From assembly GCA_026686845.1 (NCBI GenBank), contig JAIVEN010000015.1:23231501-23295500 (forward strand): a DNA stretch of 64,000 nt, written 5' to 3'. Shown piece after piece: positions 47,330 through 58,774 of this stretch. Below the pieces are notes generated by a model. That model did no database searches and was not told the origin of the DNA. It saw only the letters and a list, made by a program, of their open reading frames with translations. A program made the position numbers and the translations under genes. Origin of the DNA: Adenanthera pavonina. Taxonomy: Eukaryota; Streptophyta; Magnoliopsida; Fabales; Fabaceae. The number at the start of each line of letters is the position of its first letter. Position 1 is the stretch's first letter.

Positions 47330-47681
47330 TTGAGAAAATTTCCATTCTTGGATTTTTCACAGAATATTTATAGTCATTGAAAATTTTTTACAGATAATAA
47401 ATTTGTAAGAATTTCTCATTGATTTGCTATTGAGAAATTTCTCCTAGATATATATATATATATGCTAGAATTCCTCACGAATTCATAGTTTATAAAAATT
47501 TCTCATGGACTACATTCTATGAGAAGTAGCAAAATTTCAATGAGAACAATTTCTCACAGCCTTAACTATGAGAAACTTCAATTTTTTATGGCAAATCTTC
47601 TCTCACTTGATCTTATGTAAGAAATTCTGTGAGAAAACATATTTCTCACAAATTTTGTGAGAATATTACTATTGTGGTGGT
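47330..47681. mobile_element. CACTA-like subterminal repeat remnant
   Basis: Words of the type TTTCTCA(C/T) and their complement TGAGAAA occur about ten times in 350 bases in both orientations (for example near 47417, 47430, 47500, 47540, 47575, 47630 and 47641-47664). They end with ACTATTGTGGTG, which resembles the CACTA-element end ...GTAGTG. Dense short subterminal repeats at the edge of a CACTA-like terminus are the family's signature. The opposite end was not found. Confidence 0.35.
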
Positions 47682-47889
47682 GTTTGCAATTGAGCTCAAT
47701 TGGGGTCTAATGCACATGTCCACATCTAATATCCTTTATTGGTTTCCATGCAAGTTTTTCACTTTATGGAGTAGTCATAATCATACCATTAAGAGTCTCT
47801 CATGCATAGCCATGTACCATTAAACTTTGTGCTTCCTTTGTGGGGCCATATCTAATGACCCTAAATATTAATGTCAAGATGATTATTGA

Positions 47890-50547
47890 TAATTGGTATA
47901 GGACTGGAGGGGGCCAGTACTGGAGGAAGGATCGAAATTAAGACAAAGAGGTAAATGGGATAGAAAGCCTTGGCTTTGTGACGAGGAGTAGTGGCACCGT
48001 GGTAGTTGAGAGACATAAAGCATTGACGTCGTAGTGAACTTAAGTGGCACCATGGCGAACAATGTGAACCAGTCGCCGGAAGAAGAAGAAATGGAGGATA
48101 AGTGATGTGCTCTACTAGGGTTCGATATTTCTGGCTTTGAGGGTTCGATTTCTGGTATTTGGAAGCTTAAATCTTGTTGGTAAGTCATCCCTTCACTCTC
48201 TTCTACGTTTCTCTTCAAGTTTTACCAAAGAATTTTTATGGATTTGGTTAAGGTTCTGATTTGGGTAAGTTTCCACCAATTAAATTGTGTATAAATGTGT
48301 TCTAGAGGTGTTGGATGTTTTTATGGATTAGTTGTTGGTTTTATGATGTTTAAGTGGTATATCTCCCAAACCTAACCCTCAAACCTTAATATAATTGGGA
48401 ATCCAAAGATGTGTGAGTATGATGATGATTTTAAGTGTTGATTTGGGTATTTTGATGCTTGTGTTTACTTGAGGAATCTTTATTTTCCATTTGGTCAATG
48501 TCTGAGTTGGTAAATGTGTATACTAAGGTTGAAGAATTATGATAGTAATGGGGAATTGATGTTATGTAAGTTGTTTGTTGACTCAACTATGATCTCTTGC
48601 CTCCGGTTTGTGTTTGGGAAGACATCAGATTGTTTGTGGTTGCTCCATTGGCCTACCGAGGTATCGAGTGTGTTGGACAGTTGAAGTAACTGAGGTGTTC
48701 CTTCCTATGCTTCGTTTGATTTTATACGTGTGTGTGTATGGCTAACCCTTTTAATTTCTTGTCATGATATGCATGTCTTATGTAATATGTATCGCCATTT
48801 CCATATCATGATATGCATTTGGTAGAGCATGGTTGTCGCTTTTCATATCATGATATGTGCGTTTGATCACATGGCTAGTGATTTCTCTATCCTTAACTTG
48901 ATTTATGATGAAAATGACATGATGAAGATAGTAAGTATAATATAAGCACTTATGATGATTATCAATAGGAAATGATTATTATGCACCCATGATGTATTGT
49001 ATATGGTCGTATGGCATGTTAGCACTATAGAGATTAACATATGTTGATATGTTAGCATTCATTGGGCATTGCCACATGTTATGCATTGTTGGGATATATG
49101 GTCTAGGTGATGATGCTTTATATACCATATAGCATGCCAATTTGCGAAACAACACACGAGGTCTTGTGTTTAGGCGGTATAGCTTGTGATATTCTAGTTA
49201 CTAAATAGTCATCCTATGGTCAAAAGACTTAGGTGGCTATTAATTTGGGGTGCACCTTCTCTAAATAGCTATCAATTCGGGTGATTCAAGGGAAAGAAAG
49301 CCATGATCCAATCTTTGGTGCATTGCCCTTTGACTGGGTCATGACCATTAGAAGGAGAGCTGTGTGGTGACCTCGGAATTGGCCGTCAGAGGCTGTTAGA
49401 AGGGGGCTACTGGTTGTAGTTACCTTGTCATGGTAACTAGCTCATGGTTCTAGCTATGTATTAATGGGATTTGTGTTTGCATACCATGCATATTGCATTC
49501 ATGATTAATTATATTTGTTTATTGGTATAGAAGCATGATTGTGTGTATGTATGCTTACCCTTAATTACCGGGATATATGTCTCCCAGGTGAATGATCTAA
49601 CTTTGGCAAGGACATATCCAAGGAGGGCTTGGGAAAGGAAGATTGAGAGTACCCATGGGTGACGATGGTTTACCCCTCTTTGTTATTTTTGTCTTATGTA
49701 TAATAAAGTGCCACTGTTGTGAATGTATAATACTATGTGACTTGGTGTATGTGTATCATGGGGCGTGTCTGGTGCATGACCCCTTTTATACCCTATTGAT
49801 CATGTGTATGGCCTTTGCATGTTGACGGGCCTATGGTAATGTTGAAGGATTGATGAGTGTCAGTTATGTGTTATGAATGATGTGTGATGTTCAAATCTTG
49901 ATGTTTGGGTTGTATTGGACTTGGGGTTGGTGGCTCTGAGTCCATTTGGTCATGTACGTCCTGCTTGTAGGTTTGGCGTGGTTCTGTGTCCTTGCAATGT
50001 GAAATGGGCATATAGCCTATTAGCCTGGTTAGAGTTTAAGGGGGTCAAAACTTGGATGAGTGATTTCTACGGGATAAAGCCTCCTTGAACAGGTTTCCTA
50101 CATCTTGTGTGACCTGTTAGAATGGTCTTTGGTCGTCAATTGGCCATTGGTGGCAAATTGGATTGTCTGGTTGTTGGTTTTGGTTAAAATGACTATTTTA
50201 GTGTTAAGTGTTCAAAATCTCCATACGAAAATGTATTGAGGTAAAATTGATGTATATGGTTAGATTCGGAGTAAAATAACCTATAGAAGTTGGAATTAGG
50301 TCAATTGGAGATCGGAGCACAAAGTTGTCCGCGTCAAAAGTTCTATCGAAAAACAAAAAATTTGTTAGTGTGGCATCAACAAGTGGAGCCATAGCATAAA
50401 AAGCTTGGCTATGACACCAACCTATTCTGCCTCTATGAGGCTGCTGTGGTACTGTAGCTAGCCGTAGCCCTAACATTGTTTCGTCCCTTTAGTTGTTTTT
50501 TTTTTATGTTTTTATGTGATTTTTTTTTGTTTCGATAGGGTGTTACA
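47890..50547 (+). mobile_element. Large LTR (probably solo), family 2, copy 2
   Basis: It is homologous to 44132-46488 over most of its length, in the same order and orientation. It ends GGGTGTTACA (50538-50547). The left boundary is unclear, because no TGTAACACC-type start is visible near 47880. The two copies are too diverged, with many indels, to be the LTR pair of one recent insertion. Confidence 0.6.
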
Positions 50548-53500
50548 CCATATACAAAGGTCAAAATTTTTTGTGTTTCTTCCCGTTGCAAAAAGCATTG
50601 CTTTTTTGAATTACAAACTCTATCTCTACATCTCTTTAACTCTTTTAACTTAAGTGTCAACCCATACTTGAGCCCTCAAGGATCTACATAAAAATCATTT
50701 TTCAAGTTCACCATTTAAATAATCATAATAAATGGTTGTTTTATATTATTATTAATAATAAAATATATTTAAATAATTAATTTGAATTATCATTGTTTAT
50801 AAAATATGATTAATAGGCAATTTTAGTTTTAGTAACAAAGAATAAAATAACTTTTTAGAAAACTCCATTTTCATTTTTTAATTAAAATATTGTAAATTAT
50901 TGATATGAAAATAAATAAGTAACATTTTTAATTTTTAAAACTAAAAACATAATGTTGCATGCATATATGCGTAGTTATATATGCGTCTCTCAGAATTACC
51001 CACAAAAATGAACCCAGTTGTTCTCTTGGCATCAATGGAACCACAGATAATGAAGCCCAGATCGTTGGAGTTGAATTTGGTTTTTGGAGGATCTCGTGAT
51101 GGATTGAGCTTGTGGCTCCGGAAGCAGGTGAGAAACACATGATGATGAATTTGGAAGAGAAAGGAAGCGATTTGGTTAGAACAAGAGTGTCTTCTCGCAG
51201 ATATGAAGGTAATGAATAGGAAGATGAGCTTGCTTAATGAACAGGAGGAGTGTCTTCTCAAGATGCATCATAGAGGATGCTAAAATACAATTTTTGTTGG
51301 GAAAATTCATGGGCATTTTTGTCATTTCAATAGAGTCTCCTACCACATTTAGGATGAAATAGGTCATGGGTCTCCCCAATTTTAATGTTAGACATAGTTT
51401 GAAATCAGGGACAAGGCTCTTAAAGTGTATTTAAGAGGGAGAAGATGACATTTGTTAAGAGTGTTTTGGAGGAAAGACAAAGTGGAATTAAATATTAATA
51501 ATTTAATATTTAAAAAAGCACTTATCACTTGTCATAATTGTTAGATTAATCCAATGATATATATCTAATCTCGATTTAAAACTCAAAAAAAAAGCACTTA
51601 ACATGTGTCATAACATTAATTCGATGGTGTAGATTTGATCTGGATTTAAAACTAAAAATAAATTCAGAAAATCAAGTTTTATTACTTTGATTTATTTTCA
51701 ACTGTATAACATTTATTTTCAAAAGTTCAGAATTAATGCTCATCTGCTTCCAATGTTTAGAAATAGCCATTTTATTCCTTTAATTAGTTTTAATAATCGG
51801 TTGTGATATTTTCCTATAAAAGGATGCAGATCAAACCTCCAAAATACACAACAAATTTGTCTACTCACGCAAATTCTCTCTCGTTTTGTTCTACATATTG
51901 GTGAAAACTAGAACTTGTTGTCTGGATGCTTAGGTACTTGGGATTAATCCTAGGGTGCTTCACCAAATCTTTGTAGCAATCATAGTGGGGGCAAATAACA
52001 TCATAAGGACAGTGTAATCATTATATGTTTCTAGGCACCGATTGACTATCCTTATAAAACCCGTTTGATTTTTAATTTGTAAATTTAAGTTGGAATAAAA
52101 TAAAGTTTTGGTAAAAATAAGTTTGTTATAACATAATTTATGTTTGGATTTTTTTATTATAAAAATAAGTTTAATAAAATGATTATGAGATAAAAGTACG
52201 TTTGCAAACTAAAAAGTAACTTTTTCAATTCGTTGGTTAAAAGTATATTTAGAGATAAAAATAAACTTTTAGGATGACCGTTTAAAATGAGCTAAATATA
52301 AGGTTAGCTCAAAGTATATTTGCAAATATATTTTTACCAACCCCAAAAATTTTCTAAACAAGATATGCATCTCCTACATTTGCTATGTTCCTTCCCTTGT
52401 TTGTCAACCAAACACACCAACCTCTTGAAACTGCCTAAATTTCCCTCTCCTTTGGTCCTTGATGAATAGGCCCATCGTGTCGAATTTTTCAACCCGTGGC
52501 CCAATCTGGTCCTAGATGGCTCAATGGCTAACTACTGATGTGCTTTGTTTTTGGGTGTGAAATACCATTGGTTTTTCAAATCATAATTCGCACAGCTTTG
52601 TTGCACTACAAAAATATTTTGTTAATTTTTATTAGATGGTTAGTCTTTTTATTTATTGTAAGATGAAAATATTTTGCAGATAATTTATATATTAACCCTT
52701 AATACTCGTACCGGGCAAGGACAAGAAACAATAATTGCAAAGTAAGCGTAAAGCAGATGGCAAATAATGGGTATAAACTTAGGAGAAAAATTAAGGAAAA
52801 AAAAACATAATCAGAAGATAAACTGACCTTTTTTTGCTTGAAGTTTTATCAAAAGATCGAAAGCAAAAATGAAAGAATCTAAATTAATACGAACAGGTCA
52901 CGGTACACAAACTGCAAAAACAAAAGAAAAATCTCCAATAACAATATTGATGCATAACAAATATGAGATAATGAATATGCATAACATATTTGTAATTTTA
53001 TTGTTTTGTAAAATTTAATGAACAAAGCAATTGCAGACAAAAGAAAATGGAAGTAAAAATACTTATTTTTTTTTCAACATTCAATAAAGTGTAGAAAGAA
53101 ATAAAGATAGATGGTAGAAAATTATATAATACAAGAGGTAAAAGAAAAAAATTTGATTCTTTAACACTATTAATAAAATCAAAATCATGTATAAACACTA
53201 AGATATATACCTTAAACACGGAAAACAGTCATAGGGAGAAGAGAAATAGAAGCCATAAGATTTTAGAAGGAAGGAATAGATATAGAAAATAACAAGGTAA
53301 AAGATGAGAATGATCCAAAGGCTGAAAATGAGGAAATTAACAATGAAGTTCAAAACAATTAACACTAGTTTACCCAAAAAAAACAAAACAATTAACACTA
53401 ATGCTAATGGAAATTGGATTTTCTGTTGCTAGCAGTCGTAGTTTTTTTTAATGTTTATATTTAATCTAATATATATTATAATTTTTTATAATTTTTTACA

Positions 53501-53848
53501 TTGAAATGTTATTTTAATTTTATATCTAATTTCTTCAAGATAATAACATTTTTCAAATTGATGCTATTTCCGTACTGTTTTATAATAACACTTTTTTTTT
53601 TGGCTAAAATTATGATAACACTATTATGTTGCAGCTGCAAAGTCCGCAAAGAAGAGAAATAGTTGTTTAAAGCAACTAAACTTCCTTGACATGTATGAAA
53701 TTGCGAAGCAATTCAAATATAAGATATGTTCCAAGGAAATATTATTGATCGATGTTAATAAAAATTGAAGAAAACATTCAGTTAAACATCAATTTGTTTA
53801 TAACAGAGTTCTCAAATGTAATTTTCCCCTTAAATTTAAGATGACAAA
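50548..53848. other. Intergenic stretch; no gene seen
   Basis: No coding sequence is supported on either strand. The stretch 51780-52060 resembles the transcribed part of an LTR, with a TATA-like CCTATAAAAGG at 51812 and a pyrimidine-rich leader, but no partner was found. Confidence 0.35.
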
Positions 53849-54425
53849 GGGCCCGTTTGGTTTTCAGTTAGTGAAAAATGAGTTTTGATAGAATTGGTTT
53901 CATAACGTAGTTATGATAAAGATTGGTTTTTGACTAACGTGTTTAGGTTTGGATGATTTATTTGAAAATTAGTTTTGATAAAACTCATAATTTTTCTCTA
54001 AATTGAGTTTAAACTCTATCTCATGATTAATTTAATTTCCTTTGACTAAAATTTAATCTGCATTTATTTAATTGAGAACATAATATATCTGATATAATAT
54101 TTTCTTACCAGTTATGATCTATAAAAATTAAAATTTAGAAGGGACATTTTGGTCAATAAATAGAAAATATTTTATGAAAATTTTATTTTCCTAAATTTTT
54201 TATTTTTATTGGTCTATTTTTATCTAACTTTAAAATAAATATAGATAAAAATGGAGAAGGAGAACGGAGAAGCAAACATTCATACTACTTCTGCGTAAAT
54301 AATAATTCTCAAATGAAAACGGAAAAATCCCCTAAACAAACCCAAATTTTATCACACCTTGGTTTTGACCCCAACCCAAGGTTTGAACCCAACCCAAGGT
54401 TTGATAAGTGTTGCCAAACACAGCA
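53849..54425. mobile_element. Possible hAT-like MITE
   Basis: The left end GGGCCCGTTTGGTTTTC and the right end, read on the other strand as GCTGTGTTTGGCAACAC, share a GTTTGG core. A repeated CCCAACCCAAGGTTTGA lies near the right end. The ends are poorly matched, so this is tentative. Confidence 0.3.
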
Positions 54426-55474
54426 AAAATAGTGCAAAATCGAAAGCTATATATCCTCTAATAGCATGACCAAAATTCGAAATTTAATTATGATATGAAG
54501 AAATTCAATACGAATATATCAATACAAGAGAAGGCTTACCTCAAAGCCACTGGCAATTCAACTTTCTGGAAACAAAGAAATTGCAGAATGGAAGTACAAC
54601 TGAAGTCGAATCTGGCATTCCAAAATAAACATAAGAATAACAAAGAAACGGAGGGCGCTTTACATGAAGTTAATTATTATTTTTTCTTTTTCTTCTTTTT
54701 AACTGTTAAATTTTGAAAGAGAGAGGTTGTGGCATAAAAAGCAGAGGTATATAGAAATGAAATGAAAGAATTACCTTAGAAATTGAAGGAGGAAATGAGA
54801 GCATGTGGAAGCAAGACTATACATTACTTTCCCAATCATCTTCCACTAACAATGGGAAATATATATATAATACAGAATTTTTTTTTGGGCCAACTATATA
54901 AGACAGAATTAAAAATGTGGCTGTGATAGGTGGAGCTTGGCAGAAGATATTTTCATTCCCAGGGAGGAAAGTTGTGGTTCATTCAATTGCTTTTACCCTC
55001 CTCAAATTTATAGATTAAAAGGGTGGATCAAAACCTCTTTCCTATTATTTTCTTTTTGATATTTATATAAAAATCAAAATATACATACATTTAACGTCGT
55101 GATCATCCCATTTCAGCTCAGTGGAGTTGTGTTAGAATATATCCGTATAAGTTCTTTCTTTTTTAATGAAAATTTTCTTATAAAATTGGAAATTCAGTTC
55201 AGAAAAAAAAAAGTTGAAAAAATAGAATCGGAACTTGAAATCTTGGAACATTGATTGAGTACCAATGTCTTAAAAAATTATTTTTATTTTATATTCCAAT
55301 CCTATTGAAATAAAAATATTAAAATTATAGAAATAAATTGAAATGAAATCTAAATCATCCAGTTTTAGTTTGCGTAATTAAAATTTATGAATCTCTGCTC
55401 ATCTATGGTCATCCCATTAGGTGGTATATTTAGTTCTATAACTCCAATTGGCCAAATCAATTTCTACTCATTTA
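54426..55474. other. Intergenic stretch; no gene seen
   Basis: It contains a short plus-strand frame (54495-54716) without family resemblance or splice context. Otherwise AT-rich. Confidence 0.35.
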
Positions 55475-55772
55475 CTCCCGCGATTCCTTAATATAAAGAA
55501 TAAAAGATAAAATCACATATGCCAAGAAAAATAATAAATTTTCCTGGAATATAAAATATTTTTAAAAAATACACTCATTTAATATTATTGATTTTTACAA
55601 TATATAATTAATACAAATGAATTATATTACTAGTTTTTGGAAAAAAGTGTCATCTTAATTAGGGATATTCTTGAAAAAAATTATTAAATATACCAAATAA
55701 ATCCTTTGTGTTATTTATATTTTAAAACCCAAAAATTCCGTAATTATCCTTTATATTAAGAAATGGATGGAA
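55475..55772. mobile_element. Stowaway-like MITE
   Basis: The left end CTCCCGCGATTCCTTAATAT pairs with the right end TATATTAAGAAATGGATGGAA, with TA on both sides. Length is 298 bp with no coding capacity. It resembles 11748-12024 at the ends. Confidence 0.7.
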
Positions 55773-56350
55773 TATGAGATTAGTAGAGGATCCGAATTCC
55801 ATACACTATATTTATTATATTATTATTAAATATTGTCATTGTTAATTTTATTTAGTCCTTACAATTTTTTTATTCTTTTAAATTTATGAGAATAAGTAAT
55901 CTCGTAAAATTTTCCCATGTATATTTTTTGCAATTCACCGGTAACATTCCATACATCATGCATGGCAATAACACACACAAGGATTATTTTTATTTGTTGC
56001 AATATTTTTTATATTTTTATAATTATTATTTAATAGTAATTTCAATTTTTAAGAATAAAGATTTAAATTTTTGTGTTTTCTAAATTTAAAAATTTTCTTT
56101 CATATTATCCGCCTTTTAAAGTCAATACGCGTTTTCGCCAATAAACGATAAACGAAAGCGTGTATTGACTTAAAAAAATTCAATAGCCATTTTTGTCAAT
56201 CCTTTTCAGTGATGTATTATTATTACCTTTCTTTCGAGGAAAATGATACTGAAGGAACTTGGAAGTAGCATGAGCGGAAGAAGGATGGGGAAAAACACAT
56301 ATTAGGATTTTATAAGAAAAATATTTATTTAAAAGGATCCCTAATTTTTA
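55773..56350. other. Intergenic stretch; no gene seen
   Basis: AT-rich, with no supported frame. An imperfect inverted pair AGTCAATACGCG (about 56120) and CGTGTATTGACT (56159-56170) encloses about 30 bases and could form a small hairpin. Confidence 0.35.
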
Positions 56351-57846
56351 CTCCGTGAGAAGGACTTAGGTTTTTAGTAGAAAAAAATAATTGAATAAAA
56401 TTATCATTATAATTTTTTTAAGTGAAATTAATTAAATTTTTAAATAGACTGAATTTAATTTATTTCCAAATGAATTGAATTTAATTTCCAAGTGAAGTAA
56501 ACTAAATTTTCAAGATGAATGAACCAAATTTCCAACAGAAATGAACCAAATTTCAAGTGGATTAAACTAAAATTTTAGTTGAATGAACTAATTTTTTAAA
56601 TAAATTGAATTAATTTTCTAAATGAATTGAATTAATTTTTCAAGTTTAAACTCTAAGGGTATGTTTGGGAGTTTAATATGGAATAGAATGAAATGATCAT
56701 TAATGGAACGGAGTGGAATGGAATGGAAAGGAATATAATGTTCCATTGTTTGAGAGTTTTAAGATGGAAATGAGCGATTTCATTTAATCATTATTTGAAA
56801 GTTATTATAAAATTAATCGAACGGAATAGTTTATAACATTTTCTTTCCTATATTATCCTTATAATTTAATTTAGATAAAAAATATAAAATTACTTCAAAT
56901 AAAAAAAGTACAAAATGTATTTGAATAAATTTCAAATATTTTTCTCAAGTAGCCTCTTCACAATAAGATTTTTTTGCTTGTTATTCTTTATAACTATATA
57001 AGATTACAATTATAATTTGTTAAGGAAAAAGATTATTCACCATTTTTAAATTCAAAGTCCCTAATAAAAAATAAAAAAAATCCTCATACTATGAAGAGAT
57101 TTGGAGGATAGCTTAATGTAGTTGAGAGATTAGGGGATAATTTTATCCAATGAATAAAATGGAAGTTATGAAGAAGAGATTAATGCTAAATATTATTAAA
57201 GATAAATGTGTTTTAATATAAACTGAGGTAATTTTGTAAATATAATATAACTCAAGTCATTCCATCCATGATCCCCCAATTTGGGGGATAATAAAAATTG
57301 GGTTTTTGATGGCTAAGGATGGCTTAGGAGGCCTCCCTTGCCATTCCATTCCACTATAAAAAAATCTATCCAAACAATGGTCTATTTCCTTTGACCATTT
57401 CACTCCCATCCATTCCATCAAGAAAAAAACTCCCAAACATAATGTAAGTCTTTGTTATTGAATTTGAAATTTTTTTTCTCAAAGTTATTTGTTCTTAACT
57501 AAAATTTAGATTATTAAAATTTACACTTAGAAATTTAATTCAATTAATTTGCAAATTTAGTTTATTTCACTTGAAAAATTAGTTCAATTCATTTGAAAAT
57601 TTGCTCCACTTAGAAAATTAGTTTAATTAACTTGAAAATTTATTTTATTTCACTTGGAAATTTATTTCACTTGACCTGAAATTTTAGTTCCGTCCATTTG
57701 AAAATATGGTTGAATTCACTTAGAAAATTAGTTTAATCCATTTAAAGAATTAATTCAATTCACTTGAAAATTTAGTTTATTTTATTTAAAAAAATTATAA
57801 AGGTAATTTTGTCTAACAATTTTTTTTCCTTTTCTCTACCAAGGAG
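56351..57846. repeat. Long inverted repeat made of ~20-bp tandem units
   Basis: The left arm (about 56351-56650) and right arm (about 57460-57846) are inverted relative to each other. The outer ends read CTCCGTGAGAAGGA and, on the other strand, CTCCTTGGTAGAGAAAAGG. Next comes TTATAATTTTTTTAA in both. After that each arm is a run of ~20-22-base units of the type AA(T/A)GAA(T)TGAATTAATTTTC, or its complement GAAAATTAGTTCAATTCA. The centre is occupied by a Harbinger-like MITE. A transcript through it would fold into a long hairpin. The class is uncertain; it may be a foldback or Mutator-type element. Confidence 0.6.
56657..57444. mobile_element. Harbinger-like MITE (TAA target) nested in the inverted repeat
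   Basis: The ends GGGTATGTTTGGGAGTTT and AAACTCCCAAACATAATG are inverted, with TAA on both sides (56654-56656 and 57445-57447). Subterminal copies of GGAATGGAATG and CCATTCCATTC are also inverted. Length is 788 bp with no transposase frame. Confidence 0.75.
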
Positions 57847-58212
57847 TTTGAGCAAAATAGTGACAATATTTAAATAAGATTAGCATGAAATTTTGGGTGT
57901 CCAATTCTTTGATCGTGTGGCTGGAATTGAATTGGTAAATAAGTGTTTTGTTTTACTAGCAGCCCAATATTGGGTGGAAGACATTAGGCCAATCACTAGC
58001 AGCCCAATATTGGGCTCGGACTGGACCTTGAGCACTCAAGCTTTGTTTTCTTTAATTAATTAATATTGTTTATATCTAGAATCTGGTGGATTGTTATTTT
58101 GTTTTTGGTAGCATTGTTTAGTTAGAAGATTCAGCATTTAGAGTAACAGATTGGACCCAGAGTCTAGAGAGGACTGGTTTTAGTTGGACCTAATGGATTT
58201 GTTTAATTAATA
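57847..58212. other. Intergenic stretch with a repeated palindrome
   Basis: TAGCAGCCCAATATTGGG occurs twice (57957-57974 and 57997-58014). The second copy extends to the perfect 16-base palindrome AGCCCAATATTGGGCT. No gene is seen. Confidence 0.45.
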
Positions 58213-58501
58213 CTCCCTCTTACTTAAAATATAATAGAATATATTTTCAACTACTTCACACATCTTAATAAAAATTAGTTATATTGTTAACTTCTCAAAA
58301 AAAAAAAATTTAACATTCCATTTTTATCATAATTAATTAGCAGTAATTAAAATTATTTATATTTATTTTTTTTAGAAGTTACAAAACTAGTTATAAATAA
58401 ATAAAAATAAAAAAGTAAATTATTACTAAAAGTTACATAACACCTTATATTATATTATAGATAAAAATAATTATAAAAAATTCCTTATATTTTGGAGAGA
58501 G
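58213..58501. mobile_element. Stowaway-like MITE
   Basis: The left end is CTCCCTCTTACTTAAAATAT and the right end CCTTATATTTTGGAGAGAG, flanked by TA on each side (58211-58212 and 58502-58503). It sits between two partial copies of a local duplication: CACTCAAGCTTTGTTTTCT occurs at 58031-58049 and 58519-58537. Confidence 0.65.
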
Positions 58502-58725
58502 TATTGTTTATTTCTAGCACTCAAGCTTTGTTTTCTCATGGCCTATTGTAGATATAGTAGGTTCAGAGTAACAGATTTGTTTAATTAATAAAGGGACGGT
58601 TGCACTCTGCTCTGTTTTCGTACTTAATTTTCCAACATAATCATAACCATAAATTGTACAAAAATTTGTCAGTCATATACACAATAAGAATTTGCAGTTT
58701 TTCTTTTATGAATTTAATTTGTATT

Positions 58726-58729
<4 letters not shown>

Positions 58730-58772
<43 letters not shown>
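58730..58772. repeat. (AC)n microsatellite
   Basis: An uninterrupted AC run of about 21 units. It accounts for the Thr-His and Cys-Val runs in the overlapping open frames, which are not genes. Confidence 0.95.

Positions 58773-58774
<2 letters not shown>

Noticed and set aside
47883..48218. 111-residue minus-strand frame
   Set aside because: It lies in the family 2 LTR, without homologous frame in the other copy.
52067..52360. Possible MITE starting CCCGTTTGATTTTTAATTT
   Set aside because: No convincing inverted right end or target duplication was found.
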